Positions 11,907 through 23,300 of a stretch of DNA of 64,000 bases are shown here, one piece after another. This DNA comes from Davidsoniella eucalypti (Eukaryota; Ascomycota; Sordariomycetes; Microascales; Ceratocystidaceae): the NCBI GenBank assembly GCA_004009845.1, contig RMBW01000109.1, positions 1 to 64,000 on the forward strand, written 5' to 3'. The notes beneath the pieces are model-generated. The model had not been told where the DNA came from and did no database searches. It was given only the letters and a program-made list of their open reading frames with translations. The translations under genes were made by a program, and so were the position numbers. Positions within the stretch are counted from its first letter, which is position 1; every line of letters starts with the position of its first letter.

Positions 11907-12844
11907 GAAGAAGAGAAAGGCTGGCGATTAAACAAAGGGGAAGTAGTGAATACTGCCCATGGTATCTTGGCTCGTGAACGGAGGTTTCTTTGGCGTTTTA
12001 TTGAATGAGCGGATCTTTGCCTCTTGCAATTTGTTGTTTTTTGCGCTATTCTTGTTGTATTTGCCAGCAAAGTTTGGATATGATTCTACGATAGATAATT
12101 TTCTTTTATATTATTCCGCTATTAAAATACATCTTCTTGTTTCAACAACTTGGGTTAGGAATGTGCCTTGAGTGATTTATATCGGTAATCTCGTACTCTT
12201 TCTCAATCGCCGGTCTCCCCGAGTTTATTACACTACCCAGCTTAGAGAGACACACTCGCACTGCAGTCTCTTTGAAGGTTCCGGATGCCCAGCCTCCCGT
12301 TTCTTTCTGTGGACACATAGTCAGTTTCTTGGAGGCTCGCCAGGTGTGGTCTGTCGCCTGACAGTGAAGATGGTACTTAGGGCTCGCTTATGCGGGTCCA
12401 ATTCTTGGGGAACGGTATTTGAGGAGGATAGGGTTTGGAGGATGTTGAGAGACTTCAAGAAGTTAGCTGAGGAGCAGGTCAAACCCCCATGCCGATAACC
12501 GCCGGCTTTTCGGCCCGATAAGCTTTGGTCGTTGCTGCAGCCAAAGCACCAAGTACCTAATCTTAGAAACCCAAAAGTAGGCCCTAAACCTGTGCTGAAT
12601 AGAGAGTCCTCTTGGCCCCGAAGCCGCGCCCTGAGACTTCACAAGATATATTGAGTCTATGCGCAACTGCAATGTCTGACCGCCCAGGAGCTTACCGGAA
12701 GATGACATCAACTGGCCGCTTCCGCCCGGGGAATGCCGCAATCTTCCTCAGATATACGAGTAGAGAGACGCTCAAGAATATAAAAACAAATAAATATCTT
12801 GACTATGCTCTCTATAAAAGTCCTAGATATCTCTAAATCTTCCA
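11907..12844. other. Intergenic region between PCF11 and the 5S rRNA gene
   Basis: It contains the PCF11 3' UTR and about 600 bp of unassigned sequence. A frame at 12370-12498 gives 42 plausible residues (starting MVLRARLCGSNSWG) but has no recognisable homology. An interrupted inverted repeat GCTTTGG/CCAAAGC lies at about 12532-12547. Confidence 0.4.
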
Positions 12845-12963
12845 ACATACGACCATAGCTCGTAGAAAGCACGGGATCCCGTCCGCTCTCCCCTAGTCAA
12901 CCTACGAAGCGCCCGATCAGTACTACGGTGGGTGACCACGTGGGAATACCAGGTGTTGTATGT
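12845..12963 (+). rRNA. 5S ribosomal RNA, dispersed copy
   Basis: A 119-bp stretch matches the ascomycete 5S rRNA pattern: it starts ACATACGACCATAG, has GGGATCCCGTCCGCTCTCCC near position 30, then GGTGGGTGACC, and closes with GTGTTGTATGT. The two ends pair as helix I (ACATACGAC with GTTGTATGT, one G-T wobble). The internal pol III promoter blocks therefore look intact, and a TTTT follows at about 12969-12972 as a possible terminator. Filamentous ascomycetes usually carry 5S genes singly and dispersed, in line with this isolated copy. It faces the 3' end of the aldo/keto reductase gene, only 78 bp away. The copy looks functional; expression is not shown. Confidence 0.92.
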
Positions 12964-13041
12964 ATTCCTTTTGTTTAACTGCTCTTCTTTTTTACATACC
13001 GTCCGTAATAATATTGCTTCCGTGGTCACCGTCGGTTTCCA

Positions 13042-14162
13042 CTAATCTTCAATCCCCAATCTTCCCTTAAGACCCCTCATACAGGCCTTCCAGGTATCTG
13101 TCCCCGCGCCTTGAGCCCAGAAGCCAACTTTGGATATGCCCTTCAAGTCCTCAACCATGTGTTCCTGACTTGTCGTCCCATCCAACGGGCAGAAATCGTG
13201 TATTCCTAGCAAGAGCGAATAAAGTGCGACCTGCGGAGTAACACCCGTTTCCTGGGCTACACGCTGAACGGCTTGCGAATGGAGGAGGGTGGGATTCGCC
13301 GTCAGCGTCCAGAAGCACTGGAAGATGATGTTGTGGGTGTGACAGAAATGATACAAGTCTGGCGTATAGAAGTCCTCACACAAGCGGTTCTGTACAATGG
13401 TGGGCTTGGTTGTGGCGTTTTCGTGTAAGACTATTAGTTCGTCTATAGATACGTTGGATATTCCTAGTGTGCGGATTTTGTGTGGTACATATGTCTCCAG
13501 AATAGACCAGGCTTCCAATGTTTCTTCCATAGTATTCAGAGGAGAGTGGAGAAGGAAAGAGTCGATGTATGGAGAAGAGGATGCGGCAGCAGAAGAGAAG
13601 GTTAGATTTTTCAGAGAGGATGCGACGGAGGTGGTGATTTGATCGCTTAGTGACTGATCAATACCATACGGCATTTTATCGTGATCCTGGCCATTTGAAG
13701 ACGTGAACTTGGTTTGGATCTGGGCCACGTTAGGAAAGCATGAACTATAGGGAAAGAACAAGATATGATGCTACATACAAACAATTCATCTCGGGTCACA
13801 ATGCCCTCTTCAATGGCCCGGCGGATGCCGTTGCCTACCAGTTTTTCGTTGTAATGCCGCGGTTGGGCTGCTGTATCAACGGCGCGGAACCCATTCTTTA
13901 TGGCCTGATATACTAGATCTTCAGAGCGCTCCTTCTTCCAGGCGGTGCCGTAGATCAGACGCGGAACTTGGATGCCGGTACCACTGCCGGTCCCCGCAAT
14001 CGACAGCGGAGTGGCTATGTATGGTAGGGGCTGAGTGGAAGTTGACATTGTGCGTTGGAAACCTTTGCTGCTGACGTTAATGACGCGATTCTTGTGTGGG
14101 TGGTGTCTTGATATTGAGAGCGGGATAAGGCGGAAAGTTGGACGGGAAATCATGAGACGCAT
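13042..14162 (-). CDS. Aldo/keto reductase family protein
   Basis: Two exons (14162-13779 and 13719-13042) join to 353 residues. The 59-bp intron has donor GTATGT and acceptor GGCCCAG with a CTAAC branch site close to the acceptor; splicing restores DELF-IQTKF, the family's beta-strand with the catalytic lysine. The catalytic tetrad is complete: D96 and Y104 (VDTAAQPRHYNE), K132 (IQTKF) and H186 (FLLHSP). The family uses NADPH to reduce carbonyl groups on a TIM barrel. The first 38 residues are rich in Arg, Ser and His and low in acids, so they could be a mitochondrial presequence; a second ATG (M39) would give a cytosolic form. The C-terminal barrel half is shorter than in canonical AKRs, as in several fungal AKRs of this subtype. 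Substrate unknown. The stop codon is TAG, followed by a long open extension (see findings). Confidence 0.9.
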
Positions 14163-15292
14163 GGAATAAAAGCGTCTTGTGGTGAGGGATTATCGAGATG
14201 GTAACGAAGCTATATGAATATGAATGTTGATCGAATACTTTTAATCAGTAGTTTGTCGATAACTAGCCATACGAATCATCTTAGCCTAAAGAAACAGTTT
14301 ATGTCGTAGCTTGTTGTTCTTCCTATTCTTATTCTTAGCTACCATATCGTATTAGGAATGTGCAGCCGCCATATAATCCAGAGTTTCCATACAATGAATG
14401 TTTGTTGATTGTTGTTAGTTGTATTTTAGCTGCAATATCATATCCTCCTGTTTTGCCCATTAGGCCCCACGACCTAAATTGTCGCGTTGCATTGTTTTGT
14501 TAACTTTTTCACCGGGCATGCTACATATCTGAAATTGACAAAAACTTATATAGTCGTGCTTACATTTACTTACATATATGCTTGCCTAGTTAGTCTGCTT
14601 AATACATATTGAATCACGTTGTATTGATTATATAGTGTCCGCATCTATCAAGTCCAGAAACGTCAATATTAGGATACATAATTTACCTATAGTTATTCTA
14701 AATTACATTATGCTAAGAAACTAGTTTCACGGCAATAGTTTGTACCAGGCTGTATTATTTAGTACGTTATTTAGTTTTCGTAAATACCATATGTCAATTA
14801 TCGCATCGAATGCAATACTTGTAAAAGGATACTACTGTGGTAGATAATCAAACTCTCTGTCTCTATGGAATCCAATCTTTGTTATCATTATGGGAAATAT
14901 TTCCAAACTAAACTGAACAATGTCATTCAAAATACGATGTTTCATACATTTCTACTAGGTGGGTAGATGGCCATGTTCGTACTCAAGCAACTATTGCATT
15001 GAAACTCAACTTACCAAAAGGAGCACGCTTACCTCTTTGAAGTAGTTACATCATAAACAGTAACAAAGCTAGTGTATTTATATCCAAAACATATCAGGAT
15101 TGTTTCCCTCTTTATACTTACCAAATCATCACTGCCGGTTTATTATGCCTGTTTGCTTTCAATGTCCTCCACTCGATCATCTCTACAATAGACAGCATTA
15201 TAGCATTGTCATTAACACAGTACGACTATACTTTCTGTCTGACCTCATGACTATAAATCTGTCTCCGACTCCGCCATCATTACGGTAGCCAG
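14163..15292. other. AT-rich intergenic region
   Basis: This 1.1 kb stretch lies between divergently transcribed AKR (-) and F-box/ankyrin (+) genes. It is more AT-rich than most of the window (14500-15080 especially) and should hold both promoters. No open frame with recognisable content was seen. Confidence 0.45.
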
Positions 15293-17396
15293 ATGGCTAG
15301 CACCATTGTAAGCGCTCTTCTTCCACAATGTCATTGCTTGAGACCGTGGCTTACTCATGTCAATTTGCATATAGGACGCTATGAAGCAGCCTTTAGAACA
15401 GGCTATACGATCTGTCACTTCGGAGACACACCCTACGCACTCCCCTAAGCCTCACCAACTATCAATTGCCGATGTGTTGCCTCCGGAGCTCGTATTTTGT
15501 ATTGCCGACTTCCTCGATGTACCCAGCATCAATGGTCTGATGAGAGCCAGTAGTTGTTTCTATAACATGCTGAGAATATACATCTTCCGTCGAGATACCG
15601 AGTTCAGAAACGATGCCATCATCTATTCCGTTCTCAAAATGACCAAAAACAGAGGCTTGTCTTAGAAAACGATACTCAAAAGTTTGATGTATGGCGGCAA
15701 CATCAACACGCTGCATTCCGTCATTGGGGAGAAATCCGGGGTGGCAACCTTGCAACCGCTTCATTTAGCCGTCATGCTTCGCAGCCATATCGGCGACATC
15801 TTCCGGCTCCTTGACTGCGGTGCCGATGCCACAGTTCCCATGATTGATGTTTCTGGGCTCTCGTCTTTCTTACCAGAGAATTCCATCTATTCTAGAAGTC
15901 TAGCGTTACAGAGATTTAATTGCGCCGCTAAGGTCCCTCTATCTGCAATTGTACTGGCCACCATGGCCGAACAGAATGATGTAGCCGGGCTTCACTTACT
16001 GCGGTGCTTTCTCCGCCATGGAATGTCACGGTATATCAAGTTTCCTCGAAATGAAGAAGCCACTATTCTCCACCTCGCAGCACAACTTGGACTTGTCGAC
16101 ATCGTGAAGATGTTAGTCCAGGAGTTTAATTTCGACATCGATGAGCGTGACACGACCGGCAAAACTCCGCTCCACTGGGCAGTATATCGGTCGTCTTTTC
16201 TCAAGACTCGCCAAACCATCAAGATGCTGTTGGATCTTGGTGCCAATACACACATTGTTGACAGCTCGGGCTGGACCGCGCTGCACACAGTTGCGACTTG
16301 GGGCAATGTTGACGTGTTTAGCATCCAGGTTCTTGAAATGCTACTTCGAGCAGGATCCAATCCCAATCTTCATACATTAATGGAGAACGGCAGTGTTGGA
16401 TTGATGATCCAGGCCGCCTGTACCCACCCCGAGGCAAGAGCGTTGCGAGTTCAGGCCATCAACCGCCTTTTAGACTATGGCGGTCATTGTCCTCATGACC
16501 AAATCATTCTTCTCTTCGAGCAGGAGTCAGAAGCCTCTTTTCGGTTAAAATACCCAGACAGATCACATCTCGACAGGTTTGACAAACTGATTGTCAGATT
16601 AATGTGGCCGGCATCGAGGCCAACTGAAGATGAGCTCACGGACTACCTGTCATCCAACCGGTTCCCTGGAAACCCAATGGTATAGTACACAATGGCCCAA
16701 ATAAGCCCGGAAGGTTTTTGTGACGTCCTCTGGGAAGTACGAGAAAAGGCCTGGAAGCTGCTACCCAAGGCGAAACGAGAGAAGGTCTGGCCAGTGATGC
16801 AGCCTCCAAAGTCGGCGATTCAGCTGAACTTTACGAAGGACATACTCTGCTTGCTGAGCTTGCTCCATCGCACGCTCAATGGTGGAAGCATCCGCGACGC
16901 ATTCTCGGATCTGATTCGATCGGCGACCATGTTTGCTAGACGCAGATACGCCCTTAACCGGCTGATGACTCGTTTTCAAACATGGGGTTTCGACTTCACC
17001 CGCCCAGCAAGCGACAACAGTGGCAACACTCTTCTTCACGATATGGCGCTGTGTCGCTCGTATTGTCGATCGGCCAAGGAAAGGGAGGCGGTCATGAGTT
17101 GGTGGTCAAAGTGCGTCCAGTTTCTACGTGATTACGGCGTTGATCCGCAAGCTTGCAATGCCGCTGGCGACACGGCACAAAGCATCATCATAAAGCAGGC
17201 AAGATGCCACTTTGACACTGTCGAATATCAGGTGTTAAGTCTGACGCGCGAAGTCAACGTGAAGGGGGTGTACTTGGCGTACTTGCGCAGGAAAAATAAG
17301 TCAACTCTAGAAAGGGGATGGCAGTCTAAAGAAGAGCAGCAAAAACGAGCGAGGGCGCGGTCCTTGCAGAGGTTGCAAAGAAGGAAAACACAATAG
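15293..17396 (+). pseudogene. F-box/ankyrin-repeat gene with two in-frame TAG codons
   Basis: One reading frame runs from 15375 to 17396 with no frameshift, interrupted only by TAG at 15663-15665 and at 16683-16685, before the final TAG. I place the start at ATG 15293: a 5-codon first exon (15293-15307), then an intron 15308-15374 (GTAAGC..ATAG), which joins in frame to the ATG at 15381. The conceptual product is 678 codons with TAG at codons 102 and 442. An F-box (LPPELVFCIADFLDVPSING) is near the N-terminus. After the first TAG come ankyrin repeats, with PLHLAV, ILHLAAQLGLVDIVKML, GKTPLHWAV and GWTALHTVA. After the second TAG the frame continues with LLHDMALCRSY and a basic tail. F-box proteins recruit targets to SCF ubiquitin ligases; ankyrin repeats bind the target. 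Sequence on both sides of each TAG reads as a continuous domain. It may be a recently broken gene, or one rescued by mRNA editing or readthrough; the third part could also start at ATG 16692. Confidence 0.8.
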
Positions 17397-20300
17397 TTGC
17401 CGTACAGCGTACTGTCGAGGGTAACTAGAGTATGCTTATAGTTGCCAGTGCACAGAAGCTCGATACGTGGCAGTTAGTGGATGGAAGACATGACAAGGCT
17501 TGCAAGTATCCGGCAGATACAAAGCATCTACTACACTGTGCGTTGGTTCCGATTCTGTTTTCATCAGCCCTTAATTATCTTTCACCTAGTATCCAATATT
17601 TGCTAAGCGTCCCCTAAGGCAGTTTTGGCTTCCTCTGTCTGGCCCAAGAGTTACAGTCTCTATCAGTTCCTACCAGTTTGCAATCGGTGACTGTGCGCAA
17701 CCCAGCGGCAGTGCCCTCGCCGAAGCCTATCAGTAACAACACTGCCGGTAGCGCGGAGACCTGTTTGGTAAGCACAGTAAATCTTGATTCTCTAGCGGAC
17801 CTTGAGGCTTTCTTTTGGGGTTCTACTACTGGTTTGCATTAGACAGTGCATGAACTAGTGTTGTATATGCCACTATATTTCTTTCTTTTCTAGGAAGCCA
17901 AAGTATATTTACCGATACCTATGTTCAATATATATATCCATAGCTCTAACGCCTGTTTTTGTTTATCTGTATCTCTCCATGCAATCCTTCCTTGAGAGTT
18001 GATTCCTTTCCATTCTCCACGAAACATGGCAAACACCCGGACTCGGAGAAAACATCCTACTAGATTCCCGCGATGCAGATGGCTAGATAGACGGTGCCGG
18101 GTCGATAGTCGACGAGCTAGTAGACGTGATGCCAGATACGCAACAGCTAACAGCCTGCTTCTTAGTGTCTAACCAGTACCAAGATCGGTCGGCTGGCATG
18201 CTGGGTCTTGTCTTGTCGTTTAGGGGGGCAGGGCTCCTGAGCTAGGCCTGGCCAGGCAGGCGTGAAGATGCTGATGCTGACTTTGATGGCGGTCATGCTG
18301 AGAGTGGACTGCATGTGGCACCTATATCTCAGTGTTTATATGCTTTGAAAGTGGCCTTCTTTTCTACCAGAGTTTGTTGGGGAATGAGGGGAAAAGGGCA
18401 GGAAAAAACAAAGCAGATTCTAGTATTTCGACAGAACTAGGCCACCGGTGTCTGCAGAACAGATGGTTTATGGAGCAGGATAGTGTGTCCATACAGGTAT
18501 AGCTGTATGTTGCCATCTTACATCACCGTTCTATGTACACGCCCTGTCCCCCAAACGGCCACGATGTATGAGGATTTGGGTCCAATGGGAGAAAGAGGAG
18601 AAGAACATGCACCATGGCGAAAACGAAAACAAACAGGAAAAGAAAAGAAAGCAAGAGAAAAACAAGAAATATCAACAAGATCACAGCCGAGCCGCGAAAC
18701 CGCGAGAGGGAACATTAGGAAACAAAGCCGAAATGGGATCGAGCAGCAACGAACGAATCAGCGACCATGATTATCACGAGAACCAAGTTTTGGACATGAC
18801 TGGTTCGAGAAACAACTAGCCAGCTACTAGTTGCTCATGGCTTTCTTTTTTCTTCTTTTTCCATGTCTAGCGAGGGGTTTATAGCATGTTATCTGCACAT
18901 GCCTATATACATATGCCTACTTTTGTCATCTTTAACACCATCAATCCGGCTTTACTATCAGGACATGTACCTAGTGTGAAAGATCTGATGCAAGTCGGGT
19001 AGCGAGGAATTTCCTGGGGAGGGGGGAGGGTAGGAAAAAGGAAGAGGACTAGAAAGCTACAGGATAACTAGAAAGCAAGGAACTTTCCCCGGGGGGCTGG
19101 AGGGGAAATCTTCTTGAGGGTGGCGGAGAGACTGGCGGGGGAAGAGGGAAAGGGGGGGGTCTAGAATACAAAATGTTGGTTGAAAGGAAGGCAACGCAGC
19201 AAGAGAGCGTCTGTGATGCATCTAGCGAGAAGAGATTCCAAGAGTCAGAATCTAGGGCAAAAGGGCCCTGCCGAGAAGATTCCACAGGTGCTTTGCGGCG
19301 TTAAATCTGTGTATTTCAAAACCTTGGGGCTTAGTATGTTTATTTATGGCCATTTAGCCCATCTTTTGTTGGAACACATCAAGACAGAGCGACCAGATAA
19401 GCCAATCTCAAGGACCTAGAATAGCCAAGAAGACGAAGGGCCGGGTTGTTTGATAGTGGAAGAGAGCTACTGCATATCGGTGAAACGGACACATCTCACT
19501 AGTCAGTCTAGATGCTATTACTTTAATGATATGATGGTTGCTAGGCTCGGCGTCCGATATGTATCCCTCACTACCATAGTTGATAGTAGTTTCGGGGGGG
19601 TTTGCTGTGTCGAGCCACCAGATGCCGAGCTTCGTTTGCTGTGCTTCAGTGGTCTAACTGAAAGTATGGCAATAAGAGTATTTATAGACTCACTGGTCCT
19701 TTTAGCACTTCTCACACTGTCTTGGCCAGCATGTAATGCAGCACTCTTCATAATAATAGCACGTAAGAACCTGATATATAGTGCCAAGTGCAAAGTCACC
19801 ACACGCTATTGTTGACACTTTGTTCACTAAACGCTCTGGACAATACATCTCTTTCAAACTGTTTACAGTCTACTATAGCTAGTTGTCCCGTTTTCACCAT
19901 CGTAAAACGAGACGGGAAGCTTGATATAATACCGCAGTATGTTCGTCTGTGACAGAGCATCAAAATGGCGTCGGTATTGGCCATGGTATAGTGGCCTATA
20001 GACCAAGGTTTGCGGTTGAACTTCATGGTCGCAGATAGAAGGTCGTACACAGCATTTTTCATAGGAACTGATGAACCGTACATATTCAAAGTCAAGTTTT
20101 ACGCGGAGACTACCTCGAAGAGATAAGAGCCTTTACTGTGATAGCCAAATCAAACTTGTATTGTTACTCTGTGACATATGACGTCCATAGTATTTATCCA
20201 CGGTCAAGGCATTTGACAAGAATGTAAAATTATACTCACCACAAACACAATACCTGTTATCTTGGTTTCTGCAGGGGATTTTGCTATATTTACTTTGTCT

Positions 20301-23300
20301 GGTTCTAGGGAATCGAAGGTGGAAGAGAAAGGATACCAAAAGCCTCCGAATATCCAACCAGACAAAACTATCGTTAAAACCCCCCAGGGACCATGGTGGA
20401 TATTGTATCGGTTCGTTTTTTTTTTGGAGATAGAGACGGAGAGGAACAACACATGTATTGATAAAGAATAGACAGTTGTCTAGAAAGATTTGGCGTGACT
20501 CGGTGCTTAGTTAGGACACATGTTGAGTCGTTCAGATAATGAAGGACGACATGGGAAAAAAAACGGAAGCATAAGGCCGGTTCCGAAGGATCTTTGGGCC
20601 GTTGTGTGGTCAGAATGAAACCATTACATCACATCACAGAGTTCAGGGCTATACAACAGCTAGCTTTGTAATATCTAGTTGGTTGAGTTTTCATAACAGC
20701 TGGGAGTTTTAGCCGCCCCCCTCCCCGCCTCTACTCTACAACTCCGCCTGGGCACTTGTGATGATATGTACGGATTCATCAACTGCTATAGGAACACGAT
20801 GACAGTACAGTTCCACTGGCAAACAACAAGCCGTAGGCAAACCACTTGTCTATTAACGAGCTAGTGACTATAGTAGGCTCCGAAGCTACCCTAGGCCTAC
20901 CTGGTTCAGTCTATATGCGTAACTAGAGTCGCGACTACGACTCCTACGCGTATATCGGCACCCGGCTGTAGATGCCGGTCTCAATATATCAGCCACATAT
21001 GATTTGGAAGAATCTCTACTCATCTATCTAGCGGAATGTAATATACCAACACTAGTGAATATTTGTGTCTCCTCTTGTCCCAAAAGGGAGGCTATAACAC
21101 GGCATCACGTATAGTTTAGAGTTGGTCTTACTAGTGATATTGATGAGATAACAGCAGATCACAGACTATCTGCCCGGAAACAAGTGTATCCCTTCCTCTG
21201 TGTCTGGCTATATGGTGCCAATATCACCCCAACCTGAACGCAAGAGGGGGAGAATGTGTACTTAACAAGTGTTATCTTGATGTTTGCCAAACAGCTACGA
21301 CTCCGTTATATCGGCAGGGTGTATATAGCGGTGATGTCCTTAGCTCTCTCTTTGATTTGCCTTCTCGGGCTATCAGTCCCTTGATGGAAATAAGTCACAT
21401 TTATCTTCTCTCTTGTCTCTCTCGGGGCAAATCAACATGCAAACCAGTCCAGAGATACACGCCTTTTGGCCCTCATCTTTTGACTTTCGGGCAATCAGTG
21501 AGATGCTGGTTTGCCTACCTTTCTTGGAAACTCTACGCTTCGGATGTTAACAATGACAGTACCAAGTAGACAAGCCTAGTTAGTGACAACTGCCACTATA
21601 GCCCACTATAGTCACTGGCGTATTCATTATGAGCCGCATGATAACCTTGCTTGCTTTTTATTTCTGCATATCGTTTCTCCGTGTTCTCTTTTTTCCCTTT
21701 TCCATAAACTAATAGCGCCTGGGGTGATTTCGGTGGGTGTGATATATTGGCTTGGGAAACAGTAGCTTGCCCAGTTTCCTTTTTATCTTACTTACATGTA
21801 CTCTGGAGTAGATCTCAAGTGAGAGTCTTTCCTTGTACTTATGCACCCCTCCCCTATTTCTCTCGAGAAGAGTTCCAACGACCAGATTTCCATCTTGACA
21901 AATATTGCCGAGAAGAGATGTTTGGGTCTCCCTCTTCATTCATTCTTGTATTCTCATGCCAGGCGAGCAAACCAAGGGAAACAGTGAACCCTCTAGCCGC
22001 GCCGTTCTAGTATTACGTTAGGCAGACGTATAAAATGATACCCAAGTCTTGTATATCGATCTACTTGGCAGTCTGACTGGCGCCGGATCAGGAAACCGTA
22101 TCATTTGTCTGAGCCATCAAGCACTATTGGCTCGGCAGCTATATGAGCAACCATACTTCGGATTTCGAGAATATTAGGAGACACAAGTGCCATCCAAGCC
22201 TCCTTGAGACTCGTTTTTACCGCTTCGGGTAATTTTTGCTTTTCGAGATGGATTGCATCCTTATAACATGATGGCAGGCTTGTTTCCGGAAGTTTAACAG
22301 CCAGCCGGAGTTTCGCATTGCCTAGTATTGACTAGTCACTGCCACTTTCAGAGTTATGCCGTGACAATATATGCATACATCTATACATTAAGACGTATAC
22401 TAGGTATCAGAGACACTAGCATGACACTAGCAACGACACTATTGGCATCTCGGAGTCACCCTAGAACCTCAATGCAGCATCCAAGGGCAAGATTATGACT
22501 GTGTATGCTCAAACACGACTATTGGTGCAGTGCATAAAAACGCCACCGGCAGAAAGCCTATCTGCTAGCAAGTTTGGGTCGGCAGCTGAGTAAGATAATC
22601 TCCATCACGGATTCTTAGCTATGCAATTTGGCTCGTACGGGAAGAGTTTTGTTTCTATAATGGGCTAATTATTTATTTTGTTTCTATGCCTAAGACACCG
22701 AAAGGAAAAAAAAGAAAGAAAAGAGGAGAAGGGAATAAGAAGGAAGAAACAAATGAAGGGTCTGAGCTCGTTAACGAGCCACTCAATATCATCTCGGCGT
22801 GAGAAGACACTCCCCTCGTTCTCGCTGTCTGTCTCTCCTAAACTCACATACACTATGCTGGGAACTCAACAAAGTTCCAATATATCCGACCTAGACAGCC
22901 TCCGTGAAGAGAGTCCTTTTCTCTTGACTAGCCATTATTTTGCTTTTCTCTAGTGATCAACGCCAGTCCACGGTGTACACCGTTACACTAGAGAGCCAGA
23001 GACCCTTCCATTCCATCCCATTGTGAATCTCTTTTCTCATCCCCTCATCGCCAAGGAAATGTCTGTATGGAGAGGAAGGGCGTGTAGCTTGAAGATCCGG
23101 AGCATGTTTGTATTTTAACCTATTAGAGTAATATTCCTTTTAGGGAACTGAATCCAGAGTAATAATGTTTTTTTTCTCTCTTACACTCCCTTTCTACAGC
23201 ACATATCGATGAGTAACTAAAGGCGCCGAAGGCAACTTTGCAACATGCGAGATAAACATGTACATACAGATATACGCTCAGACACTGTGACTAATGGCAA

